A stretch of 64,000 nucleotides of DNA from DASYTH01 sp035762905. GTDB lineage: Bacteria; Actinomycetota; Actinomycetes; Mycobacteriales; Pseudonocardiaceae. The notes under the pieces were generated by a model. The model saw nothing but the letters and a program-made list of their open reading frames with translations, had not been told where the DNA came from and did not search any database. The position numbers and the translations under genes are program-made. Shown piece by piece: positions 16,401-24,245 of this stretch; positions within the stretch are counted from its first letter, which is position 1, and each line of letters starts with the position of its first letter. Location of the stretch: positions 1 to 64,000 of the forward strand of contig NZ_DASUCC010000094.1 in the NCBI RefSeq assembly GCF_035762905.1. The letters run 5' to 3'.

Positions 16401-17479
16401 CCACCCGGATCGGGATCGGCTGGCGGCCGGAGATCGACCTGGCCGTCGAGCGGCTGCCCGGCGTGGAGTTCGTCGAGGTGATCGCCGAGCAGATCCGGCC
16501 GGACCGGTTGCCGGAGTCGCTGCGGGTACTCCGGGCACGCGGCATTCCCGTTGTGCCGCACGGGGTCTCGCTGTCCCTCGGCGGGGCGCAAGCACCCGAG
16601 CCGGACCGGCTGGCCCGGCTCGCCGCGTGCGCGCGGGCGCTGGACGCGCCGCTGGTCAGCGAGCACATCGCGTTCGTCCGCTCGCACGGCCGCGACGTCG
16701 GACACCTGCTTCCGGTGCCGCGCACCAGGGCCAGCCTCGACGTGGTGGTGGCGAACGTGCGGATCGCCCAGGACGCGCTCGGGGTTCCACTTGCCCTCGA
16801 GCACATCGCCTCGGTGCTGTCCTGGCCGGAGGACGAGCTGACCGAGGCGCGGTTCGTGGCCGAGGTGATCGAGCGCACCGGCGCGCTGCTGTTGCTGGAC
16901 GTGGCGAACCTGTACAGCTCGGCGGTCAACTTCGGCGCGGACCCGATGGCGGCGCTGGATTCCCTGCCGCTGGACCGGATCGCCTACGTGCATGTGGCCG
17001 GCGGCACGCTGCGCGACGGGGTGTGGCACGACACGCACACTCACCCGGTCGGCGAGCCGGTGTTCGGGCTGCTGGCCGAGGTGGCGCGCCGGGTCGAACT
17101 GCCGGCGGTCCTGCTCGAACGCGACGGGCACTACCCGCCGGCCGCCGAGCTGGCCGGGGAACTGGCCGCGATCCGGGCCGCCGCCGGCCGCGACCCGGCC
17201 ACCTCGCCCGGCCCGATCGACCTGCCGCCTGCGTCCCCCGGGATCAGCGAACCCGTTGTGCCGCAGGAGACTCGGGACACGCTTGCGGCCGCGCAGCACC
17301 GGCTGGCCGAGGCGCTCGTCGGGCTCACCGAACCGCCGCCGGGGTTCGACGCCGAGCGGGTCGGGGTGGCTCGCGCGGTGCTCACCAGCAAACGGGCCGG
17401 CGCCGTGGCCCGGCACGCCCCTAGTCCGCCTCTCCGGAATTCTATGCGGTGGTTGCGTTCCAGGCGGTGGTGCGGTTAG
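16397..17479 (+). CDS. DUF692 / MNIO-family multinuclear non-haem iron enzyme
   Basis: The ATG at 16397 overlaps the upstream stop. A TIM-barrel DUF692 domain (about residues 3-255) has the metal-site landmarks EHIAF, LEHIAS, DVANLY, HVAGG, HTHPVG and LLERDGH. Relatives (MbnB, TglH, ChrH) use Fe ions to oxidise or rearrange Cys residues in ribosomal peptides. The C-terminal extension (about residues 280-345) has the helical region common in actinobacterial members. The last 16 residues after RHAP look unlike the family and the frame just beyond is disturbed, so a late frameshift is possible. Strict coupling to the Cys-tailed TIGR04222 protein suggests an enzyme-substrate pair. Confidence 0.85.
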   Translation: MTTRIGIGWRPEIDLAVERLPGVEFVEVIAEQIRPDRLPESLRVLRARGIPVVPHGVSLSLGGAQAPEPDRLARLAACARALDAPLVSEHIAFVRSHGRDVGHLLPVPRTRASLDVVVANVRIAQDALGVPLALEHIASVLSWPEDELTEARFVAEVIERTGALLLLDVANLYSSAVNFGADPMAALDSLPLDRIAYVHVAGGTLRDGVWHDTHTHPVGEPVFGLLAEVARRVELPAVLLERDGHYPPAAELAGELAAIRAAAGRDPATSPGPIDLPPASPGISEPVVPQETRDTLAAAQHRLAEALVGLTEPPPGFDAERVGVARAVLTSKRAGAVARHAPSPPLRNSMRWLRSRRWCG

Positions 17480-17568
17480 CGGGTTGATTGTGGCTGGGTT
17501 GCGTCACGGTGCCCCTGAGGTTGCGTTGGTTGGGTCGAGACTTTCTCTCAATGAACCACGGGACAGCG

Positions 17569-19221
17569 CTAGCTCGGGGTGAGTGCGGTGGTGGGGGAGT
17601 GGGCGGCCAGGTCGGCGCGGGCCGTCGCGCGGTAGCCGGCCACGGCGGCTTGAGTTTCGCCGGCGTCCCAGTCGAGGTGGGGGGCGATCAGGCCGGCGAC
17701 TGGGTGTGCCGCCGCCATGCCGCGGTCCGGATATTCGATGGCGATCCGGGTGCGGCGGGCCAGGATGTCTTCCAGGTCCAGCGCGCCCTCGTGGGTGACC
17801 GCGTAGACCGCCTCGGCCGCAAGGTAATTCGGCGCGCCGGGCAGCGGGTCGGCCAGCGACCGATCCGTCTCGATCATGGTCAGCAGCTCGGTCACGGCCG
17901 AGCCGTACCGGCCGAGCAGCCGCTCGACCGTGGCCGGCGGCAATCCCGCCCGCGCCGCAACGGCGAACCGGGTGGCGCACAGCTCGCGGTAGCCGACCGC
18001 ACCGTGGATCGGCAGGTGCCGGGTCAGGCTCGGCGCCACGGCCCGGCCGAGCCCGCGCGTCGCGGCGTCGACCACGTCCGCCGCCATGACCCGGTAGGTG
18101 GTGTACTTTCCGCCCGCCACAACGAAAAAGCCCGGTGTCGGCTCGGCGACGGTGTGCTCCCGGGACAGCTTCGTGGTCTCGCTGGACCGGCCGGCCAGCA
18201 GCGGCCGCAACCCGGCGTACACCCCGACGATGTCGCCGGCCGACAGCGGCGTGCGCAGCTCGGCGTTGACGTGCTTGAGCAGGTAGTCGATGTCCGCCGT
18301 GGTCGCCGCCGGACGGGACCGGTCGGACTCCCACGGGGTGTCGGTGGTGCCGACGATCCAGTAGCGGCTCCACGGGATGACGAACAGCACGCTCTTCTCG
18401 GTGCGCGTGATCAGCCCGATGTCCAGCCGGATCTTCTCGCGCGGCACCAGGAAGTGCACCCCCTTGGACATCCGGATCTCGAACGGCGCCGGCGCCGGGG
18501 CCAGCGCGCACAGCTCGCCGGTCCACACCCCGGCCGCGCCGATCACCCGGCGGGCCCGCACCGAGTGCTCGGTGCCGGACAGCAGATCCACTACCCGCGC
18601 CCCGATCACGTCCCGTCCGGCGGTCAGCAGCCCGGTCACCCGGGCCCTGGTGAGCACGGTGGCGCCGTGCTGCGCGGCCGTTCTGGCGATCATCATGGTC
18701 AGCCGGGCGTCGTCCACCTGCGCGTCGTAGTACCGCACCGCGCCGGTGAGCGCGTCCGGCCGCAGCGCCGGAGCCAGGGTGAGAGCCTTGCGGCGGGACA
18801 GATGCCGGTGCATCGGCAGCGCCCGGGCGCCGCCGATGCTGTCGTAGAGTGCCACCCCCGCGCCCACGTAGGCGCGCTCCCACCCGCCGTGCCGCAACGG
18901 AAACAGGAACGGCACCGGCCGCACCAGGTGCGGTGCCAGCCGGTGCAGCAGCAGGCTGCGCTCCCGGAGCGCCTCGCGCACCAGCGCGAAGTCACGCTGC
19001 TCCAGGTAGCGCAGCCCGCCGTGGATGAGCTTGCTCGACCGGCTCGACGTGCCCGCCGCCCAGTCCTCCGCCTCGACCAGCGCCACCGAAAGGCCGCGCG
19101 CCGCCGCGTCCAGGGCGGCGCCGGCGCCGACCACGCCGCCGCCGACCACGAGCACGTCGAACTCGCCGGCCAGTGCGGACACCGCCGCCGATCGGTACGA
19201 AGGGCTCAGCCGTGCGGACAT
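17569..19221 (-). CDS. glpD: glycerol-3-phosphate dehydrogenase (FAD)
   Basis: 550 aa, the normal length of GlpD. It oxidises glycerol-3-phosphate to dihydroxyacetone phosphate, passing electrons to the membrane quinone pool. The N-terminal dinucleotide fold reads DVLVVGGGVVGAGAALDAAARG. The DAO core carries SSKLIHGGLRYLEQ, and the active-site region includes VIPWSRYWIVGTTDTP and GVYAGLRPLL with catalytic Arg. The DAO_C helical domain follows. It is the third gene of a glpF-glpK-glpD operon, 19 bp after glpK. The ribosome site is weak, in keeping with coupled translation. Confidence 0.95.
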   Translation of the reverse strand: MSARLSPSYRSAAVSALAGEFDVLVVGGGVVGAGAALDAAARGLSVALVEAEDWAAGTSSRSSKLIHGGLRYLEQRDFALVREALRERSLLLHRLAPHLVRPVPFLFPLRHGGWERAYVGAGVALYDSIGGARALPMHRHLSRRKALTLAPALRPDALTGAVRYYDAQVDDARLTMMIARTAAQHGATVLTRARVTGLLTAGRDVIGARVVDLLSGTEHSVRARRVIGAAGVWTGELCALAPAPAPFEIRMSKGVHFLVPREKIRLDIGLITRTEKSVLFVIPWSRYWIVGTTDTPWESDRSRPAATTADIDYLLKHVNAELRTPLSAGDIVGVYAGLRPLLAGRSSETTKLSREHTVAEPTPGFFVVAGGKYTTYRVMAADVVDAATRGLGRAVAPSLTRHLPIHGAVGYRELCATRFAVAARAGLPPATVERLLGRYGSAVTELLTMIETDRSLADPLPGAPNYLAAEAVYAVTHEGALDLEDILARRTRIAIEYPDRGMAAAHPVAGLIAPHLDWDAGETQAAVAGYRATARADLAAHSPTTALTPS

Positions 19222-19240
19222 CGCCGGTCTCCCATCCGGT

Positions 19241-20758
19241 TCAGTCGACGTCGGCGTCGACCCAGTCGAAGGACTTGGTGACGGCCTTCTTCCAGTTCCG
19301 GTAGACCCGTTCCCGCTCGGCGTCGTCGAGTTCCGGTGTCCAGCGCTTGTCCTCGGCCCAGTTCGCCCGCAGGTCGTCCTGGCCGTTCCAGTAGCCCACC
19401 GCGAGACCCGCGGCGTAGGCGGCGCCGAGCGCGGTCGTCTCCGCCACCTTCGGCCGCACCACCGGAACGTTGAGGATGTCGGCCTGGAACTGCATCAGCA
19501 GTTCGTTGGCCACCATGCCGCCGTCCACCTTCAGCTCGGTGAGCGCGACCCCGGAGTCGGCGTTCATCGCGTCGAGCACCTCGCGGGTCTGGAACGCCGT
19601 CGCCTCGAGCACCGCGCGGGCCAGGTGGTTCTTGTTGACATAGCGGGTGAGTCCGACCAGCGCGCCGCGCGCGTCGGCCCGCCAGTACGGTGCGAACAGC
19701 CCGGAGAACGCCGGGACGAAGTAGGCGCCGCCGTTGTCCTCGACCCCGCGGGCCAGGGTCTCGATCTCGGCGGCCGATCCGATGATCCCGAGGTTGTCCC
19801 GCAACCACTGCACCAGCGCGCCGGTGATCGCGATCGAGCCTTCGAGCGCGTACACCGCGTTCTCGTCGCCGACCTTGTAGCACACGGTGGTCAGCAGGCC
19901 GTTCTCGCTCGGCACCTTCTCCTCGCCGGTGTTGAGCAGCATGAAGTTGCCGGTGCCGTAGGTGTTCTTCGCCGTACCCACGTCGAAGCACGCCTGGCCG
20001 AACGTGGCCGCCTGCTGATCGCCGAGGATGCCGGCGATCGGCACGCCGTTGAGCGCGCCCCGGGGTCCGCCCGCGCCGTACTTCTCCGACGAGGAACGGA
20101 TCTCCGGCAGCATGGCCAGTGGAATGCCCATCTCCGCGGCGATGTCGGCGTCCCAGGACAGCGTGTCCAGGTCCATCAGCATGGTCCGGGACGCATTGGT
20201 CACGTCGGTCACGTGCACCCCGCCGCTCGGCCCGCCGGTCAGGTTCCACAGGGTCCACGTGTCGGTGTTGCCGAACAGCAGGTCCCCGTTCTCCGCGCGC
20301 TGCCGGGCCCCGTCGACGTTGTCCAGGATCCAGCGTACCTTCGGCGCGGAGAAGTAGGTCGCCAGCGGCAGTCCCACCTTCGCCTTGTACCGCTCGGCCC
20401 CGCCGCCGAGCGCACCCAGTTGCTCGACGATCGCCTGGGTCCTGGTGTCCTGCCAGACGATCGCGTTGTACACCGGCTCCCCGGTGTTCCGGTCCCACAC
20501 CACGGCGGTCTCCCGCTGGTTCGTGATGCCCACCGCGGCCAGGTCACCGGCGGTCAGGTCGGCCTTCGCCAACGCCTGGCCGACCACCTCCCGGGTGTTG
20601 TCGCTGATCTCCACCGGGTCGTGCTCGACCCAGCCGGCCCTCGGGAAGATCTGCTCGTGTTCCTTCTGTCCCACCGAGACGATCGTCCCGGCGTGGTCGA
20701 ACACGATCGCCCTGGTGCTGGTCGTGCCCTGGTCGATGGCGAGTACGTACTGAGTCAT
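19241..20758 (-). CDS. glpK: glycerol kinase (operon copy)
   Basis: 505 aa. It phosphorylates glycerol with ATP. The ATG at 20758 is preceded by AGGA at 6 nt; a TTG one codon upstream is unlikely. FGGY motifs are complete: AIDQGTTSTRAIVFD (ATP), NQRETAVVWDRNTG (glycerol; Arg and Glu), AGILGDQQAA, YGTGNFMLLNTG, and the C-terminal TELKVDGGMVANELLMQFQ. It lies between glpF and glpD in the same operon. A second, clearly homologous kinase gene lies 1.8 kb away on the other strand. Confidence 0.96.
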   Translation of the reverse strand: MTQYVLAIDQGTTSTRAIVFDHAGTIVSVGQKEHEQIFPRAGWVEHDPVEISDNTREVVGQALAKADLTAGDLAAVGITNQRETAVVWDRNTGEPVYNAIVWQDTRTQAIVEQLGALGGGAERYKAKVGLPLATYFSAPKVRWILDNVDGARQRAENGDLLFGNTDTWTLWNLTGGPSGGVHVTDVTNASRTMLMDLDTLSWDADIAAEMGIPLAMLPEIRSSSEKYGAGGPRGALNGVPIAGILGDQQAATFGQACFDVGTAKNTYGTGNFMLLNTGEEKVPSENGLLTTVCYKVGDENAVYALEGSIAITGALVQWLRDNLGIIGSAAEIETLARGVEDNGGAYFVPAFSGLFAPYWRADARGALVGLTRYVNKNHLARAVLEATAFQTREVLDAMNADSGVALTELKVDGGMVANELLMQFQADILNVPVVRPKVAETTALGAAYAAGLAVGYWNGQDDLRANWAEDKRWTPELDDAERERVYRNWKKAVTKSFDWVDADVD

Positions 20759-20773
20759 CAAGCGTCCTTTCGC

Positions 20774-21574
20774 TTAGAACACGACCTGGGAGAGCAGGCC
20801 GGCGATGGCACCGCCGACCAGCGGGCCGGCCACCGGTATCCAGGCGTAACCCCAGTCGGAGTCCTTGCGTCCGGCCGGTTCGGTGGTGTCGACCCGCGCC
20901 GCACCCGGGCCGCCGCCGGCCGCGACCGAGACCTGCGCCCGGTGCTGCAGCGGCAGCACCGCGTGTGCGATCCGCGGCCCGAGGTCGCGGGCCGGGTTGA
21001 TCGCGTAGCCGGTCGGTCCGCCGAGCGACGCACCGATGCCGACCACCAGCAGGGCCACCGCCAGCGGGCCGAGCTGATGCGGGGTGTTGCCGAACGAGAG
21101 CACCACGAACACCAGCACGAACGTGCCGACCACCTCGGTGGTGAAGTTCCACACCGGGCTGCGGATCTCCGGTCCGGTCGAGAACACCGCCAGCTTCTTC
21201 CCCTCGTCCTCCTCGGCCTCGAAATGCTTGCGGTAGGCCAGGAAGCACAGCACCGCGCCGAGGAAGGCACCGGCCATCTGACCGGCGAAGTACACCAGCG
21301 TCGATGCCGGTGTGATGTCGACGTTCGGGGCGAACTGGTCGGCCCCGCTGGCGATGATGCCGAGCGTGACCGCCGGGTTGAGGTGCGCGCCCGACTTGTA
21401 CGCGACGAAAACGCCGGCCAGGACCCCGAATCCCCAGCCGATGTTGATCAGTAGCCAGCCCCCGTCGTATCCCTTGGACTTTGCCAGCAGCACGTTCGCC
21501 ACGACACCGGCACCGAGCAGCAACAGGATGCCGGTACCGAGTAGCTCGCTGACGAACACCTCTCCGAGAGCCAC
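20774..21574 (-). CDS. glpF: glycerol uptake facilitator (MIP/aquaporin family)
   Basis: 266 aa. The GTG at 21574 is preceded by GGAGG at 4 nt. It is an aquaglyceroporin with six membrane helices and both half-helix motifs: HLNPAVT and GYAINPARD, where the Asp after the second NPA is the hallmark of glycerol-conducting members. It is the first gene of the glpFKD operon. A near-palindromic operator and its partner lie 86 and 173 bp upstream, in the region shared with the IclR regulator. It has a hydrophilic insert (about residues 110-125) rich in Glu and Lys. Confidence 0.95.
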   Translation of the reverse strand: MALGEVFVSELLGTGILLLLGAGVVANVLLAKSKGYDGGWLLINIGWGFGVLAGVFVAYKSGAHLNPAVTLGIIASGADQFAPNVDITPASTLVYFAGQMAGAFLGAVLCFLAYRKHFEAEEDEGKKLAVFSTGPEIRSPVWNFTTEVVGTFVLVFVVLSFGNTPHQLGPLAVALLVVGIGASLGGPTGYAINPARDLGPRIAHAVLPLQHRAQVSVAAGGGPGAARVDTTEPAGRKDSDWGYAWIPVAGPLVGGAIAGLLSQVVF

Positions 21575-21659
21575 TCTTCCTCCATTCGTCCTTGAACGGT
21601 CGTGCTCGCGAGTGACGCGGACGGTACTTAGGGGAGCCGCCGGCCTCAATGGCAAGCGG

Positions 21660-21672
21660 TCGGCATTGTCGA
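21660..21672. promoter_or_regulatory. IclR/GylR-type operator, glpF-proximal site
   Basis: TCGGCATTGTCGA, a near-palindrome with one mismatch, matches the site at 21747-21759 read in the opposite orientation (TCGACATTGCCGA). The two copies lie 87 bp apart in the glpF/iclR divergent region. An adjacent perfect repeat CCACCGG-T-CCGGTGG lies at 21677-21691. Confidence 0.6.
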
Positions 21673-21746
21673 ACGACCACCGGTCCGGTGGCCGGGGGTG
21701 AAGCGGTCGGTGCCGGTGAGCGGGCTTACCGGGGGCGGGATGATGT

Positions 21747-21759
21747 TCGACATTGCCGA
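21747..21759. promoter_or_regulatory. IclR/GylR-type operator, regulator-proximal site
   Basis: TCGACATTGCCGA, the inverted twin of 21660-21672, 30 bp upstream of the GTG start of the IclR regulator. The duplicated, symmetrical arrangement fits repression of both divergent units by the regulator. This is inferred. Confidence 0.6.
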
Positions 21760-21788
21760 CGACGCCCGATTTCGGATAGCTTGCCCTG

Positions 21789-22553
21789 GTGCCTGGGCCG
21801 ATCCAGTCGATCGAGCGGGCGGCGGCGGTGCTGCGGCTGCTGGCTCGCGGTTCCGGGCATCACGGGCTGGCGGAGATCTCCGCCTCGCTCGGCCTGCCGA
21901 AGGGTACCGCGCACGGCATCCTGCGCACCCTGCAACGGGTCGAGTTCGTCGAGCAGGACCAGGCGACCGGGCGGTACCGGCTCGGCGCCGCGCTGTTGCA
22001 CCTTGGCACCAGCTACCTGGATGCCAACGAGTTGCGCTCCCGGTCGATCAACTGGTCGGACACCCTGGCCGCGCGCAGCGGGCAGGAGGTCCGGATCGGC
22101 ATGCACCTCGACGGCGCGGTGCTGGTCGTGCACCACGTGTTCCGGCCCGACGACACCATGCAAACGCTGGGCATCGGGGCGATGCTCCCGTTGCACGCGA
22201 CCGCGCTCGGCAAGGTGCTGCTGGCCTACGACGCGGACCTGTCCGGCATGGTCCGGCGGCGCGAGCTGACCTCGCTGACCCGGCGCACCATCGTCACGGC
22301 CGCGGCGCTGGAGCGGGTGCTGGCCCAGGTGCGGGCCGCGGGCTGGGCGAGCGAGGCGGAGGAATGCATGCCCGGCGAGGCCAGCATCGCCGCGCCGATC
22401 CGGGTTCCGGGCGGCCTCGTGGTCGGGGCGATCGGGATTTCCGGTGCGGTGGACCGGATCTGCGATTCGGCCAGTCGCCCGAAGCCCGAGCTGGTCGAGC
22501 AGGTCACGTTCGCGGCCGAAGCGGTGTCCCGCTCGCTGGCCGCCGGAAGTTGA
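21789..22553 (+). CDS. IclR-family transcriptional regulator of glycerol genes (GylR-like)
   Basis: 254 aa from the GTG at 21789. The N-terminal winged helix (residues 5-65; RAAAVLRLLARGSGHHGLAE, LGLPKGTAHGILRTLQ) is followed by the IclR effector domain with GYRL-type linker (GRYRLGAALLHLG), HATALGKVLLA and the ligand-pocket Cys region EECMPGEASIAAPI. It is divergent from glpFKD and 11 bp upstream of the second glycerol kinase. This context matches Streptomyces GylR, which responds to glycerol-3-phosphate. The effector here is inferred from context. Confidence 0.92.
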   Translation: MPGPIQSIERAAAVLRLLARGSGHHGLAEISASLGLPKGTAHGILRTLQRVEFVEQDQATGRYRLGAALLHLGTSYLDANELRSRSINWSDTLAARSGQEVRIGMHLDGAVLVVHHVFRPDDTMQTLGIGAMLPLHATALGKVLLAYDADLSGMVRRRELTSLTRRTIVTAAALERVLAQVRAAGWASEAEECMPGEASIAAPIRVPGGLVVGAIGISGAVDRICDSASRPKPELVEQVTFAAEAVSRSLAAGS

Positions 22554-22564
22554 GGCGGGGCAAC

Positions 22565-24085
22565 ATGGTGCAACGGTTCGTGATGGCCATCGATCAGGGG
22601 ACCACCTCCACCCGGTGCATCCTGTTCGACCACAACGCCCGGTTGGTCTCGGTCGCCCAGCGCGAGCACCGGCAGTACTACCCGCGGCCCGGCTGGGTCG
22701 AGCAGGACGCGGTGGAGATCTGGCGCAACGTCGACCGGATCGTGCCGCAGGCGCTGCGCGAGGCCGGGATCACCGCCGAGGCGGTGGTCGCGCTCGGCAT
22801 CACCAACCAGCGGGAGACCGCGGTGGTCTGGGACCGGCACACCGGGGTACCGGTCGGCCGCGCGATCGTCTGGGAGGACATCCGGACCGAGGAGCTGATC
22901 GCCGACCTGGAGACCCGGCCCGGCATCGACGAGGTCCGGGAGCGTTGCGGGCTGCCGCTGGCGACCTACTTCTCGGCGCCGAGTCTGCGGTGGATGTTGG
23001 ACAACACGGCCGGTCTGCGGGACCGCGCCGAGCGCGGCGACGTGCTGTTCGGGACGATGGACACCTGGCTGATCTGGAACCTCACCGGCGGGGTCAACGG
23101 CGGCCTGCACGTCACCGACGTGACCAACGCGTCGCGGACGATGCTGATGAACCTGCGGACGCAGGAGTGGGACGCGGAGTTGTTGGCGTTCTTCGGGATT
23201 CCGCGGCAGCTGCTGCCGGAGATCCGACCGTCCACCGAGATCCACGGCCGGACCAGCCGGGTGGTGCCGGGCATCCGGATCGGCGCCGCGCTCGGCGACC
23301 AGCACGCCGCGCTGTTCGGCCAGACCTGTTTCGCCCGCGGGGAAACCAAGTGCACCTACGGCACCGGCAGCTTCCTGCTGATGAACACCGGCACCACCCT
23401 GGTCCGCTCGGACAACGGACTGCTCACCACGATCGGCTACCAGATCGGCGGCGAGCCGGTCACCTACGCGCTGGAGGGATCGATCGCCGTCACCGGCTCG
23501 CTGGTCCAGTGGTTCCGGGACAACCTCGGCCTGATCCACAGCGCGCCGGAGATCGAGACCCTGGCCCGCACCGTGACCGACAACGGCGGCTGCTACATCG
23601 TCCCGGCGTTCTCCGGTCTGTTCGCACCGCACTGGCACAGCGAGGCCCGGGGCATCATCGTCGGCCTGACCTCGTACATCACCAAGGGCCACCTGGCCCG
23701 CGCCGTACTGGAGGCCACGGCGTGGCAGACCCGCGAGGTGGTGGACGCGATGAACGCCGATCTCTGCGTACCGTCCCGGGTGTTGAAGGTGGACGGTGGA
23801 ATGACCGCCGATCACCTGCTGATGCAGTTCATCGCCGATGTCCTGGACATCCCGGTGATGCGCCCGATGGTCGCCGAGACCGTGTCGCTGGGCGCGGCGT
23901 ACGCGGCGGGTCTTGCGGTGGGTTACTGGCCGGATCTCGAGGGCCTGCGCCGGAACTGGCACCTGGCCGCGCGCTGGACCCCGCAGCTGGACCCTCAGGT
24001 TCGCGAATCCGAGTACGCCAACTGGAAACGCGCCGTGGAGCTGACGTTCGGCTGGGCCCGCCCCCGGCGGGCCACGGTGCAGTGA
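22565..24085 (+). CDS. glpK: second glycerol kinase, downstream of the IclR regulator
   Basis: 506 aa, starting at the ATG at 22565. All FGGY/GlpK motifs are present: AIDQGTTSTRCILFD, NQRETAVVWDRHTG, GAALGDQHAA, YGTGSFLLMNTG and VLKVDGGMTADHLLMQF. It is parallel to the operon copy over its full length but clearly diverged, for example in LVSVAQREHRQYYPRPG and in its C-terminus. Being co-transcribed with the regulator, it may be expressed under different conditions or phosphorylate a related polyol. No inactivating change is seen, so both kinases are probably functional. Confidence 0.93.
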   Translation: MVQRFVMAIDQGTTSTRCILFDHNARLVSVAQREHRQYYPRPGWVEQDAVEIWRNVDRIVPQALREAGITAEAVVALGITNQRETAVVWDRHTGVPVGRAIVWEDIRTEELIADLETRPGIDEVRERCGLPLATYFSAPSLRWMLDNTAGLRDRAERGDVLFGTMDTWLIWNLTGGVNGGLHVTDVTNASRTMLMNLRTQEWDAELLAFFGIPRQLLPEIRPSTEIHGRTSRVVPGIRIGAALGDQHAALFGQTCFARGETKCTYGTGSFLLMNTGTTLVRSDNGLLTTIGYQIGGEPVTYALEGSIAVTGSLVQWFRDNLGLIHSAPEIETLARTVTDNGGCYIVPAFSGLFAPHWHSEARGIIVGLTSYITKGHLARAVLEATAWQTREVVDAMNADLCVPSRVLKVDGGMTADHLLMQFIADVLDIPVMRPMVAETVSLGAAYAAGLAVGYWPDLEGLRRNWHLAARWTPQLDPQVRESEYANWKRAVELTFGWARPRRATVQ

Positions 24086-24196
24086 CCGGCCAATTCTCCA
24101 GCGGCGCTCGAGCGATTCCGGGCAGTACTGCGTTTCGGTGCGGAAAAGGCTCGGATTGTGCGATTGCGCTTTGGCATTCTCAGAGATCCGAATTGG

Positions 24197-24225
24197 TTGT
24201 GTGATAAAACTATCCGCCCTACTCT
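24197..24225 (+). promoter_or_regulatory. candidate promoter of the NRPS cluster
   Basis: TTGTGT, 17 bp, then TACTCT, about 20 bp before the NRPS start, in a distinctly AT-richer 160-bp gap. The -35 match is weak. Confidence 0.35.
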
Positions 24226-24245
24226 GATGGTAGCTTCATAAAACC

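Noticed and set aside
17569..24085. Antisense frames through glpD, glpK, glpF and the second glpK
   Set aside because: They are typical high-GC shadows, rich in Arg, Gly, Val and His, without start signals.
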